Positions 54,180-64,000 of a stretch of DNA of 64,000 bases are shown piece by piece. The notes under the pieces were generated by a model. It had not been told where the DNA came from. It saw only the letters and a list, made by a program, of their open reading frames with translations, and made no database searches. Source of the DNA: Liopterus haemorrhoidalis. Its lineage: Eukaryota > Arthropoda > Insecta > Coleoptera > Dytiscidae. The stretch covers positions 51,598,509-51,662,508 of the forward strand of contig OZ020618.1 of assembly GCA_963971575.1 (NCBI GenBank), in the 5' to 3' direction. A program made the translations under genes and the position numbers. The first letter of the stretch is position 1; the number at the start of each line of letters is the position of its first letter.

Positions 54180-55610
54180 CTATTGCTGATGGTGCAAAGC
54201 TTATACTCCAGATTTATTCTTGGATTCTTTAGATTTCGGATTGTTTTATTTTCGAATTAAGAACTTTTATTTGGAAGTTATAAAATGTATTTGTATTATT
54301 GTTTAAAAAGTTGCAGGTCTTTTAGATATTTGCATGTGAAAAGCGTTTAATTAAGGCCTTTCTTTAATTTCCTTGCGCAAGCATTTCTTACAGCTGGAAT
54401 TTTTCACGCTTTCCCGAGATATTTTATTGCATTCTCCAGCAGGAAAACTTCATTATAGCTCTTGTGTTTCGTATATAAAGACATTGTTCACTGAAAATTC
54501 CCTTCTGAATTCAAGAAATAATAGATTGAATTGTTTGAATAATTTTTCTTTTTTTTTTAACTGAATTGTGATTGAATTTCGCAATTGTTCTTTTCCAAAT
54601 ATAAACTGATTCGTATTAATCGGATAAATGTACGGACAAAATACGAATTGTCGGAAACTGTTGATTTAAGCTACGTATCAAAAGATTATAACGCGTTTCC
54701 TCATTTTTAAAATATGGATTTTATATTTTTGCAAAAATCACAAATCACTCTCACACTAAAACTTAGCGATGTGTATATGGATTTTGGTAAAAAAACAACA
54801 ACAAAAAGAGGGATTTTGATTAGCCAATTCGTTATTTCAAATTTACACATTTTTTTTTGTAGTCAAATTTTAAACCTAGCAAATAAAATATAACCATAAC
54901 TTAACGTTAAACAAAGCAGGTAACTTACTAATATTATGTTAAAGTTAATGTTAGGACTTATATAATAATAATAATATATTTACTTCCTTCAAATTATCTA
55001 CTATTATATTGTACAAGTGTGGTATGTATGTTCTATTCAACTTCTGGTGTATCGTAATTTTTCCGGTTACGCGGAGAGAGGAAAATGAACCGCCGTCTTA
55101 TCCGGCTGATATTTTTTTAGTGATTAGGCTTAATTTTATTTCGACAGGGGGTACTAACTAATTTTGATTGATAAAAATCATGCATTTTTCCTCGAATCCG
55201 TGTCGAATCAAAGTCACCATTGATCGGCACGGACAGGTTTTATCAGACGATAATTCAAAAATATTCTTAATACAAGACGGCCGGTCCAGAATATTTACGG
55301 CGAGAATCAAAGTGTTAAATGGTAATAATGGTTCAGGATAGCTTTTTGGACGTGCGAGATAACATTTTGTGGTATCAGAAAACATTTTTCAAAGAATCTG
55401 GGCCATTATTTGAGCATTTTGAGGCAAAAATATGCTTACAAGGTTTCAAAAAGTGACAGCTGTCAAATTTTTTGCAACTTAAAATGTGACGAGATTTCAC
55501 ATTTTGAACGTATTTCTTGACAGAAGAAAACTAATTAAGTATTTAAGGTGAATTAACGATAAAACTTAAGACATTTGCAGGAGGAATTTCCATAAAATAG
55601 TGTTAAAAAA
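54180..55610. other. No gene recognised
   Basis: Contains an (ATA)n run near 54963-54980. Frames at 54373-54564 and 55158-55385 show no domain. Confidence 0.4.
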
Positions 55611-55644
55611 AGATGAGCGACGAGTGTGACAAAATGCCTTATTA

Positions 55645-55720
55645 TATTAAAACGAGTCGCGAAGCGACGAGTTTTAACAACGTAGGGGAGAAGACCGGCG
55701 TAGCCGGGCTGAGGCTCCTA
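55645..55720. repeat. Hairpin-forming GC-richer block
   Basis: AAAACGAGTCGCGAAGCGAC continues GAGTTTT, an imperfect palindrome. It is followed by ACCGGCGTAGCCGGG, another short hairpin. It looks like the end of a structured mobile element; the partner was not found. Confidence 0.4.
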
Positions 55721-55867
55721 GTACATACATAATTACATAAATAATTTCGGTCATAGATTTTACAATAAGTAAATATACAAAACTACACCACAGAGGCTGC
55801 GAATAGCCAGTTGTGGCTTTCTTAATAGTTAAATTATACCACACAGTAAACAAAATAAATGTAAACA

Positions 55868-57240
55868 ATTTTTTTTTTTTTTATAAAATACATATTTTAT
55901 CATTATTTAATTTAAATGATGACACTTTTTGTTAAATTTAATTCAATTTGTGCCTAAATTTAGCATTTTTGTAAGTTTTACCTGACTTAATTGTTTACAG
56001 AATTTCTTAGACCATGTTGAGATATAATACCTATACATATACTTATTATTTTGTTCTTCTAGGAATTCTTGAAAATTATTAAAAACTTGAGGTATATGGT
56101 AACAAAAACAACGCTATCCAATGGTTTTATTAGCTCTGTGAAATACTGCTTTATTTTTATTTCTAGTATCATAGAGATGCGGTAGCGTTGTTATTGTATT
56201 CACATATTTTTTAATATATACCAATATGGACATAATATAAAGTTGGGATACATTTAGAACATCTGCATCGTTATATAATAGTTTTGTAGGGTAACGTCTA
56301 AGCTTTTTAGTTATAATTTTCAAGATTCCGTTTTGTACAGTTTTAACCTGTCATATAAATGTCTGATGCTCCTCCCCAAGCAACTAACCCATCTGACAAA
56401 AAAGATTGTACAAGTGCATAATAAAATTGATAGAGGTTTTTTACAGATAGTATTCCCCGCAATTTTTTAAATATATAAAATATTTTTCTTACACTGAAAA
56501 TTATCTTATCATTATGTAGATTCCATAGTAGATTTTTATCATGTGTCTGGTATTGTCTACTTTATTAATTTTTATATCACAGGCACAATTTTGGTCACAA
56601 CAGCTATGTAATCTTATGTGATTATAGACTGGTTTAGTATTATTATAAATGGTGAAAGGGATAAATTCAGTTTTTTTATAATTTAATGACAAAAAATTAT
56701 CGTCTAGCCAGCATTTACTTTTAAATCACATTCGGCAGACACCTTGACTTGCTGCCATGTATAGCCTTCAGTAAATAGGACTGTATCATCTGCGTAAGCG
56801 ATAAGTTTTCCATGAAGGTTTATTTCTAGCATTAAAGTCAGTAAAGGACAAATAATATGGGACCTGTTACGTTCCTTGAGGTACACCGCAATTTATCTTT
56901 CGAAAATTACTAGAGATATCATTAACAGTTACAGTTTGTAATCCATCACGTAAATAGCTCTTAAAGAATTCAAGTGCTAAACCTCAAACGCCATAAATTT
57001 CAAGTTTTTTATAAGGATTGTATGGTCAACCGTGTCAAATTCCTTTTCTAAATCTAAGAAGGATGCAGAACATTGTTTCGAGTGGTCCAATCCCGCGTAT
57101 ATACTTTTGATCAATTCTACAATCGCATCGGAGGTACTCCTGCTCTCTATAAAGCCGAATTGTTTGTCAGATATTATGTTAGTCCTTGTTAAGATCTATC
57201 CTTTCTTGGCAACGTTGTCGGCTGCAAAACGCGCTGATCT
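55868..57240 (-). pseudogene. LINE RT pseudogene with poly(A) tail
   Basis: On the minus strand RT blocks occur in order. From 57200: IISDKQFGFIESRSTSDAIV and SAFFLDLEKEFDTVDHTIL, then INCGVPQGT near 56890. Next is LHGKLIAYADDTVLFTEG (56830-56760, intact YADD). Then LSLNYKKTEFIPFTIYNN (56690), NKVDNTRHM, and the C-terminal LYIMSILVYIKKYVN with YDTRNKNKAVFH (56250-56130). Frameshifts break it at about 56890, 56700 and 56500. A T run at 55869-55881 on the plus strand is the poly(A) tail. It lacks the N-terminal region. Confidence 0.85.
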
Positions 57241-57349
57241 GTGAAGACACGGTATTCTACAAATAGTTAATCATTTTTGTTCTGTGTTACCTGATTTTTA
57301 TACCCAGTTGATTTTTGTAAATCAACTCGTAAAATTCCACATGAGAGTT

Positions 57350-57500
57350 TGGGTTCATTTGGTAACACCTCTCCCATTTCCCATAAGAGCAATACTGCAT
57401 TCTAACTTTTTAACGGACTACAGATATCCAGTATTCTGTTGGCTTCTTGCACTTACAAATCCCTAAAATGTGTGAAAATTCACACTTTGCCTCAGTTGTT
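57350..57500 (+). repeat. Repeat E, copy 2
   Basis: TTTGGTAACACCTCTCCCAT, AAGAGCAATACTGCATTC and AAATGTGTGAAAATTCACAC match the order seen at 29920-30095. The palindrome TGTGAAAATTCACA is intact here. Confidence 0.6.
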
Positions 57501-58180
57501 TCCAGTTTAATTTTTAAAATATTCCTTTAAGTAAAATTTTTACTTTTACTCTGAAAAAATGTAAATTCAAAATAATTCTATTTAAGAAATTTACAGATTT
57601 CGTCCTCTTATTTATAATTAAATCAAGACTTATCTCGACTTTTAACTCTGCGGCCTATTTTAAAAATAACTCAATTTCCAGAGATTACATTAAAAAATTT
57701 CTCAAATTCACCGACTCGTTACCATAATGTAATTGTCAGCAGAAAATCAAAGAAAAAAAGAAATGATATGAATGGTCTGAGAACAAAGAACTAAACGTTG
57801 CATGCTACAATTGTTGAAGCGCAGGAGTTATCTAGACAAGACGACAAGACAACGAGAAGGCGACCATGAAAAAGACACTAGACATCACACGTCATTGCCT
57901 TCTTACAACTTTCAAACGGTATTACCAACAGAAACACAAAAAAATAACCAGATCACTACAAAATAATGAAGGGCAATTGAAATTTAAGACAGGACTTTAA
58001 GGATAAGGACTATAGTATCCTAAAGTCAATGACACTAGTTTTAATTTTATACAGGATGTAACAAGCAAGCGCGTACACTGAAAATTGGTCTGGGGAGGGG
58101 TCTATCCCAAAAAAATTGCCGTAAAATAATACAAATTTGTTATTGTTTTTTTTTTTTTTTTTATAGACAGAGGTGGGCTT
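57501..58180. other. No gene recognised
   Basis: A T run at 58147-58162; otherwise nothing supported. Confidence 0.4.
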
Positions 58181-58183
58181 GTA

Positions 58184-58527
58184 TAATCTGTCTCATTTTG
58201 TAATACGAAACTAGATCTGGTTACTTTGGTGACTGTTGTGGTGTAAATAGACTTTTATGGAAACATGTGAACTTGTAAATCTGGCTTTTAAATTTATGGT
58301 TAAGTATTATTATATCGAGGTTATATTCAATCAAAAACTACATTTTATGTAGTCAGATAACAAATTGACATGTCAAAATTGCAATTGACATGTCAAAATT
58401 GTGATTGACATGTCAAATATTTGAAAAGTACCGCTTCAGAATTACCACCCTAAGATGATATTTTAAATATACAACATGAAAAATGAAGTTTCCCTGTTAG
58501 TTTCTTATTACAAAATGAGAGAGATAA
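58184..58527. mobile_element. MITE-2, copy b (344 bp)
   Basis: TAATCTGTCTCATTTTGTAA at the left and TTACAAAATGAGAGAGATAA at the right form inverted ends of about 25 bp, with TA on both sides. Three copies of the 12-bp palindrome TTGACATGTCAA, spaced 20 bp apart, lie at 58365-58416. It abuts MITE-1 with only TATA between. Confidence 0.85.
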
Positions 58528-58531
58528 TATA

Positions 58532-58938
58532 AAGTCTGTTCCAAACGGTTAAGCGAAACTAAATGGGAATTTAGTTCTTTTAGGTTGTCACGAGAAGGGA
58601 CCTTGCTTGGGTTATTTCATTTTTCACGTTGGGATGTCAAAATTTAAAATTCCAACAATGAAACCATGGAAACGAATGACATATGTCAAAATTAAATATT
58701 TTTTTTAGATATTTTAATGACAAAAAAATAAATAAATGGGAAATTTGTATTAAGAATGACACAAAAAATCAAAATATAAAGAAAATGTCATTTTAAAATG
58801 ATATTAACCTTAACCAAAAAATGTTTATTGTAAGTATGATTTACAAAGCTTAAACAAAACGGCCGAAAGGCACGATTTAAACGATGAAAGTAACTATATT
58901 GCAAAATCTAGTTCCGCTTAACCGATTGGAACAGACTG
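58532..58938. mobile_element. MITE-1, copy 4 (complete, 407 bp)
   Basis: Inverted ends AGTCTGTTCCAAACGGTTAA and TTAACCGATTGGAACAGACT pair with few mismatches. TA borders both sides (58530-58531, 58939-58940). It contains the body blocks seen in copies 1-3 (CAAAATATAAAGAAAATGTC, TTTACAAAGCTTAAACAAAA). Confidence 0.9.
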
Positions 58939-58969
58939 TATTACTTTAATTATGATTATAATTTAATTT

Positions 58970-59250
58970 TTACCGACCGCCAACATATATAAGGGAGGTA
59001 TTGTGATCTTACCAATTTTGACATTTCGAGATTTCGATGGATCTCCACGAATTGAGGGCCCTACATAACGTTTTGACTATTTTTAGCATGATGTCTGTCT
59101 GTCTGTCTGTCTGTCTCTCTGTCTGTCTGCCTGTCTGTCTGTCTGACAGTCCGTCTGTCTGACCGTCCGTCTGTCTGTGTACACGTGCAGAGCAAATTCG
59201 GCTAAAAGGATTTTTATGAAACTTCATATTTAAGCTTTTGGCATCTAGGC
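58970..59250 (+). repeat. Repeat family A, copy A8 (right-truncated)
   Basis: TTTTTACCGACCGCCAACAT, the full left arm, a core of TCTG variants (59092-59175) and the start of the right arm to AAGCTTTTGGCATC. The remaining right arm is absent. Confidence 0.85.
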
Positions 59251-59640
59251 ACAGAGAACCTATTATTTTTACAAAACTTATCTTCATCAATGCGGTATGT
59301 ATTGTATTATACCAGGGAATAGCAGAAAATCGTGTTTAGTGTAAGAGTTTTCTTATGTGACGTGTGTCTACTCGACTGTGAGATATTGTTCAAAATATAT
59401 AGTCTGACCTTTTCGCGTATGCAATAAGAAAAGCGCGCGAGACCGCAACTTCTGCATAAAAACTATTGAGTGACAGAAGAAAATTTGGAATGTGAGGAAA
59501 CGTGCGACATATTTGCAAGAACAGGAATTTTGATATGAATTTAACAAAAAATTAGATTTATGACAGAAAGTCACTAAAATTTTCATAGGCGTTTATAATA
59601 CAATTGATGAAAAGATTAACGGTACACAAAAGCCTCATAA
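59251..59640. other. No gene recognised
   Basis: No supported feature. Confidence 0.4.
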
Positions 59641-59644
59641 ATAA

Positions 59645-59712
59645 AGTTTCTCATACAAAACTAAAAATCACAAGTAAAATTAGTAACAATCAAAATTTGC
59701 AGCAATGTGAAA
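59645..59712 (+). repeat. Fragment of the TTAA-MITE 1 arm
   Basis: CATACAAAACTAAAAATCAC, then AAAATTAGTAACAATCAAAA resembles the arm at 27680-27730. It is cut by the start of family A copy A9. Confidence 0.5.
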
Positions 59713-59724
59713 ATTTTATCGATT

Positions 59725-59829
59725 CAATCGAGGATCTCCACGAATTGAGGTCCCTACATAACGTTTTGACTATTTTTAGCTGATGTCTGTCGGTCTGTCT
59801 GTCCGTCAGTTTGTCCGTCTGTCCATCCA

Positions 59830-59866
<37 letters not shown>

Positions 59867-60326
59867 GTACACGTGCAGAGCAAATTCGGCTAAAAGGATT
59901 TTTATGAAACTGCATATTTAAGCTTTTGATATCAATGGCACAAGTTGATCAACTTTTGGTAAAAATTGGTTGACTAAAAATGGGAGTTTACTCGTATCGA
60001 TTTTAAGATTTTTGCGAATATTTAGCAACAGAAAAATATCTAGAAAAAATTAATTTAACAAAAGTTGCTATAAATCCAATAACTAATAAGTTTTATTTGA
60101 GACGTTTTTTGATAACACGAAAAATTTCGAAAATTTTTTGTAAAATTTCAATTAGTCTCAAAGTTTAATTTTTTTCATACTTATATGTAACGTTTCCATG
60201 GTCATGATAAATAATATCTCTGTTAGAAAATATTAGGCCAAGTTATTTCTACTCTGCTGCTAGAATGTATTTTATACAAGTACTTTATGATGGCGGTCGG
60301 TCCTGTAGTGGCCACAGCTGATTTTT
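59725..60326 (+). repeat. Repeat family A, copy A9 (left-truncated)
   Basis: Starts within the left arm (ATCTCCACGAATTGAGGTCC), with a core at 59785-59868 and a complete right arm to GTGGCCACAGCTGATTTTT. Confidence 0.85.
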
Positions 60327-60337
60327 AATAATATATA

Positions 60338-61179
60338 CAGGGTGTTTGTTTGAAACGAGGCACCCCGAAAATCTCCTTTATTTGTAAAGATACAAAAAAT
60401 CTTCAGAACAAAAGTTAAACAAGACAAAAAGGCCTAAAAGGTTACTATAAGAATTCTGAGGCACTTTGAAAAATGATGTCAACTTTTGATCTAGCATTGG
60501 GAATCGATAATTTTATATTATTTTCCTAAAAGTATGTTAAATTAGCTTTACAATGACACCAAAAAGTCATATTTTTATATTAACGATTTCAAAATGGCGA
60601 CCATTTATTTACAAAATAATAATCTACATAAGTTTTACAAAGTTGAACGTAGCAAGCTTTGAAAACAATAAAAAAAGAAACAAAATATCTCTAAAATAAA
60701 CTGTTATAACAATAATGTGATTTGATCGAACATTTGTATTTTTTTTTTTCTTTATGTAAAATAATTGTAAAAAGTAATAGGTTTTTTTTTTAAATAGTCT
60801 AATCGTTTATTTTAGAGATATTTTGTTTCTTTTTTTATTGTTTTCAAAGCTTGCTACGTTCAACTTTATAAAACTTATGTTGATTATTATTTTGTAAATA
60901 AATGGTCGCCATTTTGAAATGGTTAACATAAAAATATGTTTTTTTGGTGTTATTGTAAAGCTAATTCAATGTACTTTTAGGAAAAAAATATAAAATTATC
61001 GATTCCCTATGCTAGATCAAAAGTTGACATCATTTCCGGTGAAACCGGAAGTGCCTCAGAATTCTTATAGTAACCTTTAGATGGGCCTTTTTGTCTAGTT
61101 TAACTTTTGTTCTAAAGATTTTTGTATCTTTACAAACAAAGGAGTTTTTTGGGGTGCCCCGTTTCAAACAAACACCCTG
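60338..61179. mobile_element. 842-bp palindromic MITE
   Basis: CAGGGTGTTTGTTTGAAACG at the left and CGTTTCAAACAAACACCCTG at the right, with TA outside each. The similarity runs inward for about 350 bp on each side (GCCTAAAAGGTTACTATAAG, AAATTATCGATTCCC, AAATGGCGACCATTTATTT and AAAGCTTGCTACGTTCAACT all occur in inverted pairs). Only a spacer of about 100 bp is unpaired. No coding capacity; the frame at 61030-61218 is chance. A long-TIR member of the Tc1/mariner-type MITEs by its TA target. Confidence 0.92.
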
Positions 61180-61184
61180 TATAT

Positions 61185-62100
61185 TTGGGGAGCTATGGTG
61201 AGAGCTATCTATAAACAAAATACCTCACTTATTATCATATTTACTTAACATCAAAAAATATATAAAAGAGTGGTTTAGAATAAAGAACAATTATTTTGTG
61301 TTTTACTTGAAACTTAATTATATCACTTATCACTATCACAGCAAAAAATATGCTTTACAAAAACCGAACAAAGTACGGGTGCTCCAGCTAGTTATCTATA
61401 GAGTCCACCTCGCTCTTACGTCGCTACTAATTTCAATAGAAGTTCAATAAAAATAACATAACAGAAGCCCAAAACGGTTCAATTAGTGAGTGTATAAAAA
61501 TTTCAGAATTTTTTCCCTACACCACTGATTATGCTTTATAGTTATAATTTTCGCAGTTTCCAGTAATGTAACTTTGGTAAAACTTGATAAATTTTTGAAT
61601 AAAACAATAAATTACAATTTGGAATATGATTAAAACCGCTTTCCATGTCCTGGCATAAATTACACTAAACGTAATTAGCATTATAACAAACAGAACTACC
61701 CACCATACTCCTGTAAATTGAATTAGTTGCAGGAAAAACATTTTCCAGTTTCATTAGGGAAAGCTTCACGTGTGGAGCCAATTAGGTCACTACTAATTTC
61801 CACTTGACTTTAAAGCCCTCAATTATATATTTATAAGTAGCTTTTCACTGCTATTACACCATGAAACATTTCAACATGCTAAATAGATCTGGCCGGTGAA
61901 TAGGAATATTATAAGCAGCCCACTTTATGCCATTGTTCTTTACTAATTCAACAGTTGCCTCTGACCCTTCGACAACTCCTTTAATAACCACCTAACTGTT
62001 TCCCTGCTTCACTTCAACGCAGCTCAACACAGATACAATGTTCATATTTGCTTGTTACTTCGTATTTCTCGTAAAAAATTCAATATTACTTTTGTGAGAT
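61185..62100. other. No gene recognised
   Basis: No supported feature; frames lack domains. Confidence 0.4.
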
Positions 62101-62104
62101 ACTA

Positions 62105-62265
62105 GGTGCGTAAATAAAGTAACAGGACTGGCAACATACTCCTTCAGTACGAGTTTGAACTTACTAGAGTAATTTTGTTGACCGTAGCGATTTTTTTCGT
62201 AAAACACTTTGTTCTAGTGCGTTCTAAAAATGAGTGACATTCATTTCGAGCAACGGTATGCTATA
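62105..62265 (+). pseudogene. Mariner 5' end, interrupted after the start codon
   Basis: GGTGCGTAAATAAAGTAACA follows TA at 62103 and looks like a mariner terminal repeat. A leader of about 125 bp leads to ATG at 62230 and MSDIHFEQRYA, a mariner-like N-terminus. The frame is then broken by the element at 62266. Sequence beyond 63443 does not clearly continue the gene. Confidence 0.6.
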
Positions 62266-63442
62266 GTCGGATTGCTGATAGGTGACTGTTCGTTGCTACA
62301 AGTATCGATATACAATATTATATGCTTTCTCTGTCTATATCATTATAATTATTTTCATACTCATAGTAACGTACAGTGACGCAAGTTGACAACCAACCTT
62401 CCAAATTATTTTAATAAAAAACAAAGCATTAGAAAGAAACGGAATTATTCTTAGATCTATTTACTAATTGGAGCACGAAAATAAATTCACAGCAGTACTC
62501 AAACAAACAAAATTATTAATTTTAAGGTTTCATGGATTATAAATAAGGAAAAACTTATACTCATACGTAAATTTTGGATTATAATTTGTTGTTTATTTAA
62601 ATTAAATTTTTATGTTTCCCCTAAGTACAAAGTAATAAAATATTAAGTAAAAATATATTTATTCATATAATATATTGCTACAAGTTGTATTTAAATGTTT
62701 ATTTTTATTTTAAAACAATTAGTCACTGTAATGCATGATATCGTCGTCATCTGAACTATCGCTGTCATTTCTTGTATTTATTATTATTGGATTAATATCA
62801 TCAACAATCTTTCCCACCATTCATTTATTAAATTTTCGATTTTTTAAACAGGTTTTGCCCAAGTTTTACACCTAATTTGATCACAGGCTACTACACTGCT
62901 ACATTTTCAAAACTTATCACTATATCCGTTTTGACCAATATGTCTATCATAATAATTTTTTGTTATACCCCAAATTAGTTCAATGGAGTTAAACTGGCAG
63001 TGATAAGGAGGTAATCTTAGTAGATCATGACCATACGTTTGTGCCATGTATCAATAAAATAAACTGGTTCAGATTTTAATTTCCTTCGTTTTCTCGTGAT
63101 TTTATTAGTGAGAAGTTCAGATTTATTACATTTTATAATTCTACGAATTGTTGATTCCGAAATCTTTAAGGCAGCTGCTACTCTTTGACGGACACAAGAT
63201 AGAGAAATAAGTGGCCCCTTGTTCTCTTTTTTGAAATTAAAATATTCCAGCAGATTTAAAATTAAAGTTTGTGAATTTAATATTTGGCCGCAAGATCTAT
63301 TAATTAATATTATTAACAGACACTGACAGCTAAGATAAATAACAAAAAACATTTTTAAAATCGCTGAAAATTGGTAACTAGATTATTATATGAATGCAAT
63401 TCTTGATACATACATGTAACAGTCACCTATCAGCAATCCGAC
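62266..63442 (-). mobile_element. Internally deleted IS630-like element (1177 bp)
   Basis: The ends GTCGGATTGCTGATAGGTGA and TCACCTATCAGCAATCCGAC are perfect inverted repeats (at least 26 bp, continuing CTGTT), with TA outside. The minus strand holds CVRQRVAAALKISESTIRRI and NKSELLTNKITRKRRKL (DNA-binding helix-turn-helix, 63200-63070). Then, after a short unclear stretch, comes YGHDLLRLPPYHCQFNSIEL with IWGITKNYYDRH (catalytic Glu block, 63035-62940) and IENLINEWWERL to about 62800. The two Asp blocks are missing, so it is not autonomous. An AT-rich 3' region follows to 62266. It inserted just after the start of a mariner gene. Confidence 0.8.
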
Positions 63443-63444
63443 TA

Positions 63445-64000
63445 TATCAGGTTTTACTTCAGACTTAACAAAATAATTATTTCAATTTCGATTAATCGTT
63501 GCCATCTCTAATGATGAGCTCCTAAGAAAAAAAAATGGTTTCTGAGTCCCCCGCATCCGAAGAAAAAAAATCTAGATGTGCCTGGTACAGACCAATTGAA
63601 TTTTATTTTGTTAGATATAACAATGAATAATACGTGTGACGTTAGAGTAGGTTATGTTTTGAGGCATAACGGACACATATTTAAAAAGATGTCTCAAGTG
63701 TTAAAAGTAACAAGTAACAAACGCGGAACAGAGTGTGAGCAAATCTGAACTAGAATGCATGGACGCTGTCAGAATTATTAACTTCCTTTGTGTTGCGGAC
63801 AATTTTTCATATCGCGGCCGCAACATAACAGTGTTATTCGCTTCGCCGACCTCAACACAATGAACTTTACAAAATATGGAGATTTTACGTTGCCACAATT
63901 TTATAGACCACATATTTTAAGACTCTGAAAAACTTCAGGGTCAAACATATCTGAACTACATATTTAACATATTTTATTTTATCGATATTAACAATCAGTT
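63445..64000. other. No gene recognised
   Basis: A GC-rich CGCGGCCGC occurs at 63814-63822, as near 533. The minus frame at 63701-63913 has no domain. Confidence 0.35.

Noticed and set aside
57032..57244. Plus-strand 70-residue frame
   Set aside because: Antisense shadow of the LINE RT on the minus strand.

Overview
The window looks like a piece of an insect nuclear genome. It is strongly AT-rich, has no operons or bacterial-style coding density, and is packed with decayed Tc1/mariner, hAT and non-LTR (LINE) elements, MITEs and tetranucleotide microsatellites. I could not identify the order; a beetle or a bug would both fit, and that is only an impression. I found no convincing host protein gene, rRNA or functional tRNA on either strand. 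Nearly every long reading frame is a broken transposase, a broken reverse transcriptase (RT), or a translation of a simple repeat. || Layout. 0-10 kb: a MITE, a GC-rich inverted repeat, a mariner pseudogene with 41 residues between its second and third acidic residues, microsatellite repeats, two opposed Tc1 relics, an internally deleted mariner and a LINE 3' tail. 10-16 kb: a nearly full-length Minos-like Tc1 element (10887-12282, TA duplications, about 41-bp terminal inverted repeats (TIRs), a 62-bp intron), a (GACA)n block, and a 600-bp MITE with 10-bp flanking duplications. 16-27 kb: two of three copies of a transposon family I cannot classify, RT relics, a hAT transposase end interrupted by a second hAT-type element with an exact 8-bp duplication, a tRNA-derived SINE and a LINE end with 16-bp duplications. 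27-34 kb: two back-to-back elements bounded by TTAA, then a mariner split by a LINE and fused to another mariner. 34-44 kb: more mariner relics, a minisatellite, the third copy of the unclassified family, and a foldback element with a 220-bp MITE inside it. 44-54 kb: repeated copies of a modular repeat, here called family A, built around a (TCTG)n core, plus hAT ends and a LINE. 54-64 kb: a LINE RT pseudogene, abutting MITEs, two more family A copies, an 842-bp palindromic MITE, and an internally deleted IS630-like element inserted in a mariner. || How the parts relate. The order of insertion can be read from the nesting: MITE in MITE, hAT in hAT, LINE in mariner, MITE in foldback element, IS630-like element in mariner. 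Several families have lost the middle of the transposase gene while keeping both ends, so they would have depended on enzyme supplied from elsewhere. Family A is the most distinctive structure. It has two unrelated arms joined by a variable TCTG tract, subterminal inverted repeats, insertion in T runs, and one chimera in which an arm of another family (B) joins it at the microsatellite. All family assignments come from motifs read by eye; no database search was run.
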